Shown in pieces: positions 26,065 to 35,477 of a stretch of 64,000 nt of DNA (position 1 is its first letter; every line of letters begins with the position of its first letter). The DNA is from Tunturiibacter gelidiferens (GTDB lineage: Bacteria; Acidobacteriota; Terriglobia; Terriglobales; Acidobacteriaceae): assembly GCF_013410115.1 (NCBI RefSeq), contig NZ_JACCCV010000001.1, forward strand, positions 1,674,001 to 1,738,000, read 5' to 3'. The notes below the pieces were generated by a model. The model was not told where the DNA came from, did no database searches, and saw nothing but the letters and a program-made list of their open reading frames with translations. Made by a program: the position numbers and the translations under genes.

Positions 26065-27662
26065 TACATGCCTCCTGTCGCGTTCACGCGCAATTGCTTG
26101 GTTGCGATCACCTGGCCGTTTTTCCGAGCGGAGACGGTCACCTGATATGTGCCGCCCGAGCTTAGCGAACCGCTTCCTTCATACATGCCGTTGCCTTTAT
26201 CGATGAGCTTGGTGCTTGTGTTCATTGCAGCCATTCCCATCGCCGGCATCGCTGCCATATAGAACGTGACCGTAATATCAGCTCCCGTGGTGGGAGTTCC
26301 GTCTGCGCCTGTGAGCTTCACCCGAAAGATGTTGTTGCCCTTTTGCGGTGGGTTCGGATCGGTGGCGAAATCGACGTTCGTCTGTACAGCAGCAGGCACT
26401 TTCGCTGTTGAAGCCGTACCCCCGGCACCCTGCGGTGGTGGCACGAAGGAACCCGCCGCGGCCTGTAGCTGACTTTCCGAGTCGATAAGGAAGCTGGCTG
26501 ATGTCACGATGGATTCATGTGGTTTCAGTCCCTTGAGCACGACAAAGTCATCGCCAACGCGAGGACCGATTGTGATCTCCTTTGGTTCAAGACTGCCGTT
26601 GCCATGATTGAGGAACACGAGTTGCCGCGCGCCGGATTGAAAAACAGCAGACGCCGGAACAACCAGCTGACGCCCCAGGTTTGTTTTTAGATCAACGTTC
26701 ACAAACATACCCGGCTTCAGTTTGAGTCCCGGATTCGCCATTGCCAGTCGCACACGGACCGTGCGCGTCGTCATATCCACCTGCGGCAGGATCTCTTCGA
26801 TCTGCCCGGAGAAGACGCGGCCTGGATACGAATCGACGATAATCTGCGCGGCATCGCCGGGTCTTATGCGACCTATGTCGTTCTGGAATACCTGTGCATA
26901 GACCCATACGCGCGACAGATCGGCGACGGTGTAGAGTTTGGTCGAAGGCTCGGCATACATATTTGGCAGAGCATTTCGCTCGGTAATGTATCCCTCAACC
27001 GGCGAGTTGATGGTGAGGTCCGTAACTGGTTTGCCGCTTTCTTTCAGCTTTGCGATCTCACTTTCGGGTATATCCCACTGCTGGAGTCGCTGTTCTGCTG
27101 CGGTCGAAAGAGTGGCCGCACCGTCCGCGACACCATCGATAGTGCTTGCGCTCATGGCCTTCTGATTCTGCCGTGCCAGCAGATACTCTTGCTGGGTCGC
27201 CACGAGGTCAGGACTGTAGATCGTAAAAAGCGGTTCTCCCTTGTGCACATACTGATAGGTGGCATTGGCGAACACCTTGCGGATGTAGCCGGGGAAGCGC
27301 ACCTGCACATAGGAGAGCAGGCGCTCGTTGATGTCTACCGTGCCGGTCGCGCGGATATCGTCGCTCAGTTGTTTGTATTCGACCATGCCAGTCTGAACAC
27401 CGATGCTCTGCATCCTCTCGGGCGTGAGCTGCACTGGAACGAGCGAAGCATCCATCTTCATATTTCGCATATCCGACATGGATGGCTTTGGCTCGTTCGC
27501 AGTATCGGGAGGACCAGAGGCAACAGGCTGCATGTCCCCGGACATCGACGACTTCTGTGACATTGGCAGCTTGATTGAATGAGAGCGGTATGCCCAGATC
27601 CCTGCGATAGCTGCTAGGACAATGATCCAAACGAGTGAGGTTCTCAAGACATATTTGTTCAT
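26064..27662 (-). CDS. cusB: RND efflux adaptor (membrane fusion protein), CusB family with C-terminal YtkA-like domain
   Basis: 532 residues. An N-terminal membrane anchor (TSLVWIIVLAAIAGIWAYRS) is followed by a Met-rich segment (MSQKSSMSGDMQ, MSDMRNMKMD) suited to binding Cu(I) or Ag(I). The barrel, hairpin and lipoyl parts follow (VRFPGYIRKVFANATYQYVH, NSPVEGYITERNALPNMYAE). Beyond the normal CusB end, residues 430-530 form a YtkA/FixH-like beta-sandwich (AMPAMGMAAMN) that may bind metal. It joins CusA and the outer-membrane channel in the periplasm. The start overlaps the upstream stop (ATGA). Confidence 0.92.
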   Translation of the reverse strand: MNKYVLRTSLVWIIVLAAIAGIWAYRSHSIKLPMSQKSSMSGDMQPVASGPPDTANEPKPSMSDMRNMKMDASLVPVQLTPERMQSIGVQTGMVEYKQLSDDIRATGTVDINERLLSYVQVRFPGYIRKVFANATYQYVHKGEPLFTIYSPDLVATQQEYLLARQNQKAMSASTIDGVADGAATLSTAAEQRLQQWDIPESEIAKLKESGKPVTDLTINSPVEGYITERNALPNMYAEPSTKLYTVADLSRVWVYAQVFQNDIGRIRPGDAAQIIVDSYPGRVFSGQIEEILPQVDMTTRTVRVRLAMANPGLKLKPGMFVNVDLKTNLGRQLVVPASAVFQSGARQLVFLNHGNGSLEPKEITIGPRVGDDFVVLKGLKPHESIVTSASFLIDSESQLQAAAGSFVPPPQGAGGTASTAKVPAAVQTNVDFATDPNPPQKGNNIFRVKLTGADGTPTTGADITVTFYMAAMPAMGMAAMNTSTKLIDKGNGMYEGSGSLSSGGTYQVTVSARKNGQVIATKQLRVNATGGM

Positions 27663-28918
27663 CGCAGTGTCGCTCCTGTCAGAGATTCGAGGTGGGCCAA
27701 AGCAGCTTCGTGATCCATGAGGGTCTGCGCGTATTCGAGCCTCAGACTCAGAATGTCGGTGAAGTACGAGAGAACATGAATGAATTGCTCACGATTGGAC
27801 GCATAAGCGTTTAGTGTTGCCCGGTACGCGGCATCCGATTGTGGGATGAGACCTTCCCGATATTCCTTTAGCAGCTCCGCATCGCTCGTCGCTTTGACAT
27901 ATCCTTCCTTCACCTCAGCGAGTTGCTGTTGCAGATGCGCATTGAGGGTTTGTCGTGATTCGGAGCGCTTCTCCGTGGCCTCTGCGATCTCCGCATTCAC
28001 CCGTGCCCTGCGCGGGAAGCGCACATCAAAGGTGAACATGTAGTAATCCCGGTACTTACGATCGGTATTCTGATAGATATAGCCAACTTCAAAATCCGGT
28101 TTCCCCTCACGCTTCGCAGACACCAACTGCGCGTCCTGCTTCCGGATGGAACTTGCATCGACTTGAATCTGTGGGTTGGCCTGGCGGACCACTGCAAGCA
28201 ACTCATCAGACGTGCGCGTGAGCGGTGTTTCCATCATGTCTTCCGTAACAATGTCTGGAGATCCCTGATCCCGACTGAGCAGGCCCTTGAGATGGGCTTG
28301 TGTCTGTCCCATTAGTTGATGGTGCATCGTGATCTCCTTCACGATCTTGGTTCGGTTCACTTGCGCCTGTAGGACATCCTGCTGCATCCCCTGACCGACC
28401 TGATAGTGCGCCGTTGCATCCTGAATGAGTTGGTCAAGCACGGTTTCGTTTTGCCGGAGGATGCCGAGCGTCTGTTGCAGATATGCCAGTTGCAGATAGT
28501 CAGCCTTGATCGAGTCGGCGATACTCGTTTTCGTGACTTCAACTTCAGCCAGCTTTGTGTCGGCGTCGCGTTCGGCGACTTCTCCGCGCGCCCGTAATTT
28601 CCTTGGATAAGGCAATTCCTGCGACGCTCCGACGCCGATGTAGGCAAAGTCGCTGTTGGTATAGCCAGCAAACGGCTTCGGACTGCCCACACTCAACTGC
28701 TGGTAGGTGAATTTCGGGTCAGGCAACGTAGTGACCTGCGGCGCCATTTGCCTGGCAGCTTGTGCGCCGTGATCGGCCGCGGAGATCTGTGGGTTGTTCG
28801 CCCCGGCCTCAGCTAAAAGCTGGGACAAGGGCGTGGGCGGGCTCGCCACCGGCGTCTGCCCGAAGGCAGAAAATGCGGTGGCTAGCGCGAGCGTGGCGGT
28901 CAAAGAGACCACGTTCAT
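27659..28918 (-). CDS. cusC: Outer-membrane efflux channel, TolC/CusC family
   Basis: 419 residues with a signal peptide (MNVVSLTATLALATAFSAFG). Two TolC-type OEP domains follow, with long helical hairpins (LAEAGANNPQISAADHGAQA, VNRTKIVKEITMHHQLMGQT). The protein forms the trimeric exit duct for the CusBA pump. It is the first gene of the three-gene overlapping operon; a Cys/Met-rich secreted protein gene lies 99 bp upstream on the same strand. No CusRS two-component genes are visible nearby. Confidence 0.88.
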   Translation of the reverse strand: MNVVSLTATLALATAFSAFGQTPVASPPTPLSQLLAEAGANNPQISAADHGAQAARQMAPQVTTLPDPKFTYQQLSVGSPKPFAGYTNSDFAYIGVGASQELPYPRKLRARGEVAERDADTKLAEVEVTKTSIADSIKADYLQLAYLQQTLGILRQNETVLDQLIQDATAHYQVGQGMQQDVLQAQVNRTKIVKEITMHHQLMGQTQAHLKGLLSRDQGSPDIVTEDMMETPLTRTSDELLAVVRQANPQIQVDASSIRKQDAQLVSAKREGKPDFEVGYIYQNTDRKYRDYYMFTFDVRFPRRARVNAEIAEATEKRSESRQTLNAHLQQQLAEVKEGYVKATSDAELLKEYREGLIPQSDAAYRATLNAYASNREQFIHVLSYFTDILSLRLEYAQTLMDHEAALAHLESLTGATLR

Positions 28919-29017
28919 ACGGAAGCTCCAATCTCAAGTGCAGTTCAAGACATTTGGCGAAACACACGCGTATAGGCGTGCGTGCTCGGCAAAGGTAGAG
29001 TGCGAGAGAGGAGCTGA

Positions 29018-29398
29018 CTAGATTCTTAGGATGGAAATGGTTGTAGGTGGAGACTCTGGAGGAGAGTAGTCGGGGCGCTCGACCCACCCAGTGACAGTGG
29101 AGGCCGGATTCACCAGTTCAAAGGCAGCCAACCAGATGACAGGGGCTACAACCGGGTGAAATGTCACCGCCTTCGTATCCAGCGCGTTATCGTGGACGCT
29201 CGGCGGGGTCTTTTGGCAGCAGCCATGCGACCCAGGCATATTGTCCATCTGCCCGCATTGATTCTTCATCATGCGGCAGCAGGCACGTTCTTCGGGGTTC
29301 ATTTCCGTACTGGAAACCACGCAGGCCATCGCCGGAGCCAGGCACGACACCAGCAGTAAGACCAGCACGCCGAATTGCCGGAAAATACGCATCGCCAT
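29018..29398 (-). CDS. Cys/Met-rich exported protein, probable periplasmic metal binder
   Basis: 126 residues. The signal is FGVLVLLLVSCLAPAMAC, with a Cys right after the likely cleavage site, so a lipoprotein is possible although the lipobox is imperfect. The mature part has CCRMMKNQCGQMDNMPGSHG followed by CC, six cysteines and four methionines within about 30 residues. A hydrophobic strand VVAPVIWLAAFELV follows. I do not recognise a named family. Its place directly upstream of cusCBA and its composition suggest capture of copper or silver for the pump. Confidence 0.65.
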   Translation of the reverse strand: MAMRIFRQFGVLVLLLVSCLAPAMACVVSSTEMNPEERACCRMMKNQCGQMDNMPGSHGCCQKTPPSVHDNALDTKAVTFHPVVAPVIWLAAFELVNPASTVTGWVERPDYSPPESPPTTISILRI

Positions 29399-29737
29399 AA
29401 TTAGACTACGTCTACCCAGACGTATTGAGCAAATGGCGATTCCGCACCCTCCAGGTTTCCGGGTCAGAGGGAATGTCTTGTCAAATGAGTCGCTTGTTTC
29501 AGCAGGCGGAACAGACCTCTGCCGTGGATAGGTAACGATCGGCCGCCATCACTTCCCATAAGCCGACTTAGCATTACCAATCGAATGCCAGTGTGCTTAA
29601 GCGATCAAGGCCTATGTATCTCGCACGCACAGGCTCTGATTGCGTTTCATCTCGTCGACCTGTCTCAATACTTCATAGCGTTCAGATCTACGCACTCTCA
29701 CGGTTACCTCCAACAGCTCCTAAGTAGACAGAAGCTG
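29399..29737. other. Intergenic region holding the right copy of the att-like repeat
   Basis: No gene recognised. The 15-bp core at 29512 is the only clear feature. The promoter of the Cys/Met-rich protein gene must lie in its left part. Confidence 0.4.
29512..29526. repeat. 15-bp direct repeat, right candidate attachment core
   Basis: CAGACCTCTGCCGTG, identical to 18548-18562; the flanking bases differ on both sides, so only the core is shared. Confidence 0.5.
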
Positions 29738-30418
29738 TTATTGCTTTGAGGCACTGGATCGGCCGGATCGCTTAGAGATTGCACTCTTCGGCAATCGCGG
29801 AACAGCCTGAACGCCCGCCCAAAGCGTTGCGATCGTTTGCTCTACCACGAGAGTCTGGTCAGGCAAGTCAGGCACAACCCCTTGAATGACCATGAGTGTG
29901 GCGAGACCAAAGATCGAAAACCACCAAGTGTGAGCTACCACTATGTCATCTCTGTTTGGCAATCCTTCCTCCTTGGCAACATCGAAAAAGAGCTGCACGA
30001 AACGTCCGAACAACGGCGCGCCAATGTCGTTGATATATTGTCCAGCGCGGACGCCATTGCGGTTCTCAGGTCCGAAGAAGACGTTACGGAACTGTTGCGG
30101 ATGGGCAATGCAGAATTGAATCAAGCCGCGTGAAGTCGCAAAAAGACGATCTTTCGGTGCAAGATGTTTAGCGGCAATCGCGTCGAAGTTCTGAACCATC
30201 AGCCCGATCGTCTCGCTGCTCAACTCAACAAGAATGTGCCACTTGTCGGGGAAATGCTGATAGATCACGGCGTGCGTATAGCCGATCTCTTTAGCGATCT
30301 CGCGAAGCGTCACGGCTTCGTAACCGCGATCGGCAAACATTTTGCTTGCAGCCGCAAGGATTTCGCCCCGCAACCTCTCCTTGCGCTCTACCCGACGACT
30401 TGGTGATGTGGATGTCAC
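29738..30418 (-). CDS. TetR family regulator
   Basis: 226 residues. The N-terminal HTH (residues 15-65) reads ILAAASKMFADRGYEAVTLR, then EIAKEIGYTHAVIYQHFPDK, a classic TetR domain. The C-terminal ligand part has the HPQQFRNVFFGPENR segment found in TetR_C_13-like regulators. It is divergent from a broken NmrA-like gene, with an inverted repeat between them, so it probably represses itself and that gene. The inducer is unknown. Confidence 0.9.
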   Translation of the reverse strand: MTSTSPSRRVERKERLRGEILAAASKMFADRGYEAVTLREIAKEIGYTHAVIYQHFPDKWHILVELSSETIGLMVQNFDAIAAKHLAPKDRLFATSRGLIQFCIAHPQQFRNVFFGPENRNGVRAGQYINDIGAPLFGRFVQLFFDVAKEEGLPNRDDIVVAHTWWFSIFGLATLMVIQGVVPDLPDQTLVVEQTIATLWAGVQAVPRLPKSAISKRSGRSSASKQ

Positions 30419-30470
30419 TTCAGTAGCTTAGTCTCCTTTGGCGATTTTTGCGACCAAATGTTGCTTTGCG

Positions 30471-30513
30471 ACCATTGGTAAATAAAACCAACGATTATTT
30501 TACAACCAATGGT
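30471..30513. promoter_or_regulatory. Inverted repeat in the divergent TetR/NmrA-like promoter
   Basis: ACCATTGGT (30471-30479) and ACCAATGGT (30505-30513) are perfect inverted 9-bp arms. The inner flanks AAATAA and TTATTT extend the symmetry. Likely TetR operator. Confidence 0.5.
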
Positions 30514-30583
30514 TGGAATAGATATCTAATTGTCAGGTCGCGTATTTGGATGGGCGGCCATGTACGAGGCAAAGGAGGATGCG

Positions 30584-31208
30584 ATGAAAGTTCTAGTGAT
30601 TGGAGCAGCGGGCAAGAGCGGAGAGGCGCTGGTAAACGAGGCGTTGGCTGCTGGGCATAAGGTGACGGCTTTCGTGCGCGGTGCCGCGCAGTACAAGAAG
30701 GCGAATGTCAGAGTTGTTGCAGGAGACGTGCTAGACGCGGCTGCGGTCGACGTTGCGGTAGCCGGGCAGGATGCGGTCATCGACGCGCTGGGCGGCAAGA
30801 CGCCGTGGAAAGTGACGACGATGGAAACGAGCGCGGCACACAATATTGTCGACGCGATGCAGCGCCATGGCGTGCGGAGACTGCTGAAGATTTCAGTAGT
30901 GGGTGCGGGCGAGAGCGTCAAGAACGCTGGCTTCTTCAACGAGCACGTACTCATGCGGACGTTTCTGAGGGTCTGCTGGTAGACAAGGCGGGCATGGAGG
31001 CCGAGATCGAACGCAGCAACTTGGTCTGGACGCTCGTGCGGCCGCCGATGTTGACCGACCGCGAGAAGACCGGCGTTGCCAGGGTGCTGAGCACGGAGGG
31101 CGGCGAGAAGGCTGCAAGATCGGGCGGGCCGATCTGGCAGCCTTCATGGTGCAGCAACTTGAAAGTGGCCTGTATGTGCGTCAGGCAGTGACGGTGACGA
31201 CCACATAG
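30584..31208 (+). pseudogene. NAD(P)H-binding NmrA-like oxidoreductase with two frameshifts
   Basis: Starts at ATG 30584 with AAGGAGG upstream: MKVLVIGAAGKSGEALVNEA is the NADP-binding strand and loop. The frame ends at 30982, but the next frame continues GLLVDKAGMEAEIERSNLVW, then VRPPMLTDREKTG. A third frame finishes KIGRADLAAFMVQQLESGLY and VRQAVTVTTT, stopping at 31208. Two single-base deletions, near 30970 and 31108, explain this. It is otherwise a normal 208-codon protein and probably the TetR target. Decay or sequencing errors are both possible. Confidence 0.75.
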
Positions 31209-31389
31209 CAAGACCTCGGCGAGGATCAACCACCTCTCATCGAGGCGATCCAATCGACCCTGTAAAGGCCTGTAGCGATGCGACAGATAACTGTGAAAAC
31301 CCACGGGACTAGCGGAGTGCTAGCTGCGCAACTCACAAGCTCTGGGATTCACGTCAGAGCACCAACTTCGTTCACGAAAGGATTGTTTT

Positions 31390-31911
31390 ATGTCGAATTT
31401 CCCCACACCGCTTGAAGAAGTCATTCATCACAACGTTATTAAGAACAACAAAACAGGCGGCCCGGCGCTTGATATCGGGCCTATGCAGTTGCTGTGGAGG
31501 GCACTGGGAGAAAACACGGGCTACACGTTCTCCATTTTTGAAACCACGGTCGTGCCGGGCATGGGGATTCCCCTCCATAAGCATCCCTTTGCAGAGTTTT
31601 TCTATGTGCTGGAAGGCACGCTATCAATTGGACACTGGAACAGTCAGGGCGCCGCTGAGTGGAACGTGTATGAAGTCGGCGAGAGCTTGGTGGTGCAACC
31701 CAATGCACCTCACTCGTTCTTCAATAAGAGTGAGCGTCCGTGCCGCGTGCTGAGTGTGTCAACGTATCACCACGAGCGAATGATGAAGGATGCGGTGCAT
31801 CCGGATGGCAGGACAGACTTCTTGCCCGCCCAACTCACTCAGGCCGACTTTGAGAAGTTGACCAAGTCCATGGAAAAAAACCAGACATTTCTCGTCACCA
31901 ACCATGCTTAG
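31390..31911 (+). CDS. Cupin-domain protein
   Basis: 173 residues with the two cupin motifs: PLHKHPFAEFFYVLEGTLSI (G-x5-HxH-x3,4-E-x6-G) and VVQPNAPHSFFNKSERPCRV. The metal ligands His-x-His, Glu and the later His are all present. Cupins of this size are dioxygenases, isomerases or small-molecule binders; the specific activity cannot be assigned. GAAAGGATT lies before the ATG. It sits between two damaged NmrA-like genes, in the same direction. Confidence 0.85.
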   Translation: MSNFPTPLEEVIHHNVIKNNKTGGPALDIGPMQLLWRALGENTGYTFSIFETTVVPGMGIPLHKHPFAEFFYVLEGTLSIGHWNSQGAAEWNVYEVGESLVVQPNAPHSFFNKSERPCRVLSVSTYHHERMMKDAVHPDGRTDFLPAQLTQADFEKLTKSMEKNQTFLVTNHA

Positions 31912-32023
31912 CGTGGGGCATCTCTTGAGTTCACCTTTGAACTAAAGAGATGCGTCGCGACGCAAAAACGGGGCTGCAAATACGGTCCCATATCGCTGCA
32001 AGAACAACAAGGAGAAAACGAGC

Positions 32024-32895
32024 ATGTATTTAGTCATGGGCATTACTGGAAAAGTTGGGGGCGCCACCGCGCGGCATCTGCTGAAGCAAAGCAAAGAGGT
32101 GCGGGCGCTTGTGCGCGATCGCGAGAGGGCGGCGAAGTGGGCAGACCAAGGTGTGGAGTTGGTCGAGGGAGACTGGAACGATTCGACGGCCATAGCGGCG
32201 GCGCTCAAAGGTGTTGAGGGCGCGTTTGTTATGTTGCCGGCTGTATGGGCACCCTCTCCTGATTACAGAGAAGCAAAGGGCGTGATTGCGAACTATGTCG
32301 AGGCGCTGACCAAGGCAGTGCCCCGCGGGTGGTAGCGCTCTCGTCGATGGGCGCGAATAGAACAAGCGGGGTGGGGAATGTCACGGCCTTATCACTCTTG
32401 GAGCAAGGTTTTCGCAGCTTGCCATCTCCAGTTGCATTTGTGCGCGCAGGCGGCTTTTTCGAAAACTTTCTTTTCGGCTCACAGGCCGCCCAAGGCGGAA
32501 CACTACCGGTCTTCTACAATCCTACAAACCGGAAATCGACAATGGTCGCGTCAGACGACATCGGCGCGGAAGTGGCAACGCTTCTGACCGGGCCGGCGTG
32601 GTCAGGGCCTCGCGTCATCGAGTTGGGTTCGATTGTAAGCGCGGACGAAGTGGCCGGACAATTGGGTGAAGTCCTGACACTCGACGTAAAAGCCTTTGCA
32701 GTCCCGCGTGCAGGGTGGGCGGAAGCGTTCGAACAGTTCGGCATACCGAAGGGCCACACTGGGCCTGCCGAAGAAATGTATGAGAGCGTTAACGCCGGAT
32801 GGATGGACCTCGGAGTCACGGGTACGGAGCACATAGCGGGTACGACGTCCGCACGCGATGTATTTGCGGCTGCACAGAACGCCGTCAAGGCGTAA
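32024..32895 (+). pseudogene. NmrA-like NAD(P)H azoreductase/quinone reductase, frameshifted
   Basis: The first frame (32024-32335) gives MYLVMGITGKVGGATARHLL, AALKGVEGAFVMLP and ends PRGW. The second (to 32895) continues VVALSSMGANRTSG, AGGFFENFLFG and VASDDIGAEVATLL. One C missing from the CCCC run at about 32320 explains the shift (expected Val-Pro-Pro-Arg-Val-Val). The restored protein of about 290 residues matches the NmrA/HSCARG family that uses NADPH on quinones or senses redox state. AAGGAGAA precedes the start. Confidence 0.78.
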
Positions 32896-32968
32896 GTCCG
32901 GGGCAGGCTTAACCACGCCGGTTCCTTGGAAACTGCGGCGCTAACGTCAAAAAAGATTGAGCTCAAAC

Positions 32969-33064
32969 ATGAAAGTTCTTGTTTGGGTGCAACGGGCGGA
33001 ACCGGACGGCTGATCGTCTGGTTCCGCGCTGGCGAAAGGCCATCCCATCGTAACCGCAAGAAGA
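32969..33064 (+). pseudogene. N-terminal remnant of another NAD(P)-binding oxidoreductase
   Basis: Starting at ATG 32969, allowing one frameshift, the sequence reads MKVLV-GATGGTGRLIV and then ALAKGHPIVTARR, the first beta-alpha-beta unit of an NmrA-type Rossmann protein. The rest of the gene is gone and the DoxX gene follows within 14 bases. Confidence 0.5.
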
Positions 33065-33077
33065 GGATCCTTTTACT

Positions 33078-33497
33078 ATGAAAGCTGAACAAACAATAGA
33101 TAAATCCGTGCAGGCAGGTCGAGCAACTCAAATAGCCGCGATGGTAACAACCGGCCTTGTCGCCTTCATGTGGGTGTACTTCGGAAGGCTATATTTAATT
33201 CACGATCCTGGCGAATGGAGGATCGCCAATCAGCAGCTCGGATACCCGCTCTATATCATCCCTCTGATTGGCGTAACCCACATCCTTGGTGGAGTGGGCC
33301 TTCTGATTCCCAATGTACCTCGATTGACTGAGTGGGTTTATGCTGGTTTCGCGATCACTCTTTTACTCGCGTTCTATTCACAACTGAATGGCGGTGGCAG
33401 TACTTGGGATAAATATGATCCGATTCTCGTCATGGCGTTCGTCTTCGCTTCGTATGTGTTGAGGCGCTGCATGCGCGCAAACAGGTGGTCGATTTGA
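33078..33497 (+). CDS. DoxX-like membrane protein
   Basis: 139 residues with four hydrophobic helices: IAAMVTTGLVAFMWVYFGRL, YPLYIIPLIGVTHILGGVGL, EWVYAGFAITLLLAFYSQL and the terminal PILVMAFVFASYVLRR. The layout and the GxxHxxGGxGL helix match DoxX-like family proteins. These inner-membrane proteins often accompany redox enzymes and are linked to thiol or oxidative stress, though no activity is settled. AGAGGATC lies before the ATG. Confidence 0.8.
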   Translation: MKAEQTIDKSVQAGRATQIAAMVTTGLVAFMWVYFGRLYLIHDPGEWRIANQQLGYPLYIIPLIGVTHILGGVGLLIPNVPRLTEWVYAGFAITLLLAFYSQLNGGGSTWDKYDPILVMAFVFASYVLRRCMRANRWSI

Positions 33498-33678
33498 AGA
33501 AAACGCTCGGTGCAGTTTGCTTTTTCCAGACACGCCGCCGGCGGCACTATCAGTCATGCTAAACGCGCTTCTCTTTACCAAACCGCTAAGTTCCGAGTTG
33601 CGGACTACCCGGGACTTACCAGTCTCTGTCGAAGAGGCTCTCAAACTCTGCTGAACACATCCTAGCCCTTTGCGGATG

Positions 33679-35067
33679 TCAGGCAGCCGCCCTTTCCAGC
33701 GGAGTCGCTGGCTCTTCCGAGAGCTCTTCGAGGCTCTTACCCTTGGTTTCGGGCAGGAGGAAGATTGTGACGATCAGACCCAGGGCGCTGACGATAGCGG
33801 CCGCACCCTCTGCGGCAGGCAAGCCGTGCCAGTGCATAAAGAACGGGAAAGTGAAGACGCCGAAGAAGCCACCGATCTTGCCCATGGCAGCAGCGATACC
33901 ATGACCAGTAGTTCGAACCTTGACTGGAAAGATCTCCGAAGGGTAAACGAAGGTGGTGGCATTCGGGCCGAACTCGGTAAAGAAGTAACTGAAGCCGTAA
34001 ATAATTAGGAATGGGTACATCAGCTTCTCGACATTGGGAATGAGGGCGAGCAGGCCAAAGCTCAGCGCCATCATGCCGAAGCCGAGGCCCTGTATCGTCT
34101 TGCGGCCAAGCTTATCCATCGTCAGCGCCGCGATCGCATAGCCGGGCGCCGCGAACACAGTGAAGATGCAAAGTTGGGTCAGTGTCTTCTGCAGGACCGA
34201 GTGGTCGCTGCTTAGGGCCGAAAGCACGAGCGGGCTGGAGACGGTATTGCCGTAGTAGGCAAAGTCCATCAGAAACCATGCGGCACTTGCACCGATAAGA
34301 CGGATCACAATCATCTTGCTGTCGACGAGACGGGTAAAGCCGTCCCAAAAGGAGATCGAGTGCGTCTTTTTATCAAAATGTTTTGCCTTCTTGAGATTAC
34401 CGGAGTCGTCCTCTTCATGGCCTGCAGCTTTGAGAAAACGCGGTGACTCTTTCAGGTGGCGACGTGCACCATAGACGGCGAGGGCGGGCAATGCACCAAA
34501 AGAGACCAGAATGCGCCAGATGATGTCATGCGAGAGATGAGTCGAGAGTAGAACAGCAGCGAGAAGAGGACCGACGATGAGTCCGGCAGCCTGCATCGCG
34601 AAGACCAGGGTGACGAGCATCCCGCGGTGTGCCTTGCCGGCGTACTCGCTCATGATGGTGGCGGAAACTGGATAGTCACCGCCAATTCCAATGCCGAGAA
34701 TGAAACGAAATCCGATAAGCCACCAGATATTGGGAGAGAAGGCGCAGGCGATTGCGCCTGCGGCGAGAACCAGGACTTCGACGCCGTAGATCCGCTTGCG
34801 GCCGACCATGTCCGCGACTCGACCAAAGAGGAGCGCGCCAATAGCTGCGGCAAGCAAAGCGGTTGACTCGACCAGGCCCTCTTCCACTTTTCCCACATGC
34901 CACATGGGTTTTAGGAGCGCCATCACAACGCCGATGACGAAGAGATCGTAGGCGTCGGTGAAGAAACCCATGCCCGAGATCAGCATGATCTTCCAGTGCT
35001 CTTTAGAAATCCCCGCATTATCCATCTCGGAGAAGTCGGTCTGCCTGGTGTCGATCGACGTTGCCAT
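33679..35067 (-). CDS. MFS transporter, phosphate:H+ symporter-like (PHS) family
   Basis: The preferred start is ATG 35067 (GCGAGGTAACG upstream); the upstream extension has no motif. 462 residues with twelve helices. It has the MFS signature GRVADMVGRKRIYGVEVLVL after helix 2, the GIGIGGDYPVSATIMSEYAG signature of sugar and phosphate MFS proteins, and TTFVYPSEIFPVKVRTTGHG in the second half. Similar bacterial proteins carry phosphate or organic acids with protons. It stands alone, with no operon partners. Confidence 0.85.
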   Translation of the reverse strand: MATSIDTRQTDFSEMDNAGISKEHWKIMLISGMGFFTDAYDLFVIGVVMALLKPMWHVGKVEEGLVESTALLAAAIGALLFGRVADMVGRKRIYGVEVLVLAAGAIACAFSPNIWWLIGFRFILGIGIGGDYPVSATIMSEYAGKAHRGMLVTLVFAMQAAGLIVGPLLAAVLLSTHLSHDIIWRILVSFGALPALAVYGARRHLKESPRFLKAAGHEEDDSGNLKKAKHFDKKTHSISFWDGFTRLVDSKMIVIRLIGASAAWFLMDFAYYGNTVSSPLVLSALSSDHSVLQKTLTQLCIFTVFAAPGYAIAALTMDKLGRKTIQGLGFGMMALSFGLLALIPNVEKLMYPFLIIYGFSYFFTEFGPNATTFVYPSEIFPVKVRTTGHGIAAAMGKIGGFFGVFTFPFFMHWHGLPAAEGAAAIVSALGLIVTIFLLPETKGKSLEELSEEPATPLERAAA

Positions 35068-35477
35068 GAACGTTACCTCGCCCTTAGTCTGATGCCTGCG
35101 CGCATTTGCGCCGTATGAATGGGGCATGAATATGCAGGAGGAAACAGCGTCCGCAGTTTGGAGGCCCATGGTCCGTGAGATAGACGGGCTATTCGAGATG
35201 ATCTACACACCGTCTGATTCGGGACATGGCTCGGCGCTACTACACAATGGGCCTATGAGGGATTCAGATGACTCCCGGTTGACGGGCTATCTGGACGTGA
35301 TTCCGTGGTCGCCGCAAAGTCGAATTTTTCGGTACTTTCACCCAGCGACGCGATTCGGGAAGCCGTAGTTTCCGATAACCCCCGCGGTCTCAACTGGTCG
35401 ATGCAACGCCAATTTCGGAGCCTGCGATCAGGCACACAGAAGGGAGGCACTGCGGGAAAAACAACGAAAGGGAGCCC
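35068..35477. other. Intergenic region upstream of the MFS gene
   Basis: A plus frame at 35126-35368 (80 codons) has no motif or ribosome site. Nothing else is recognised. Confidence 0.3.
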
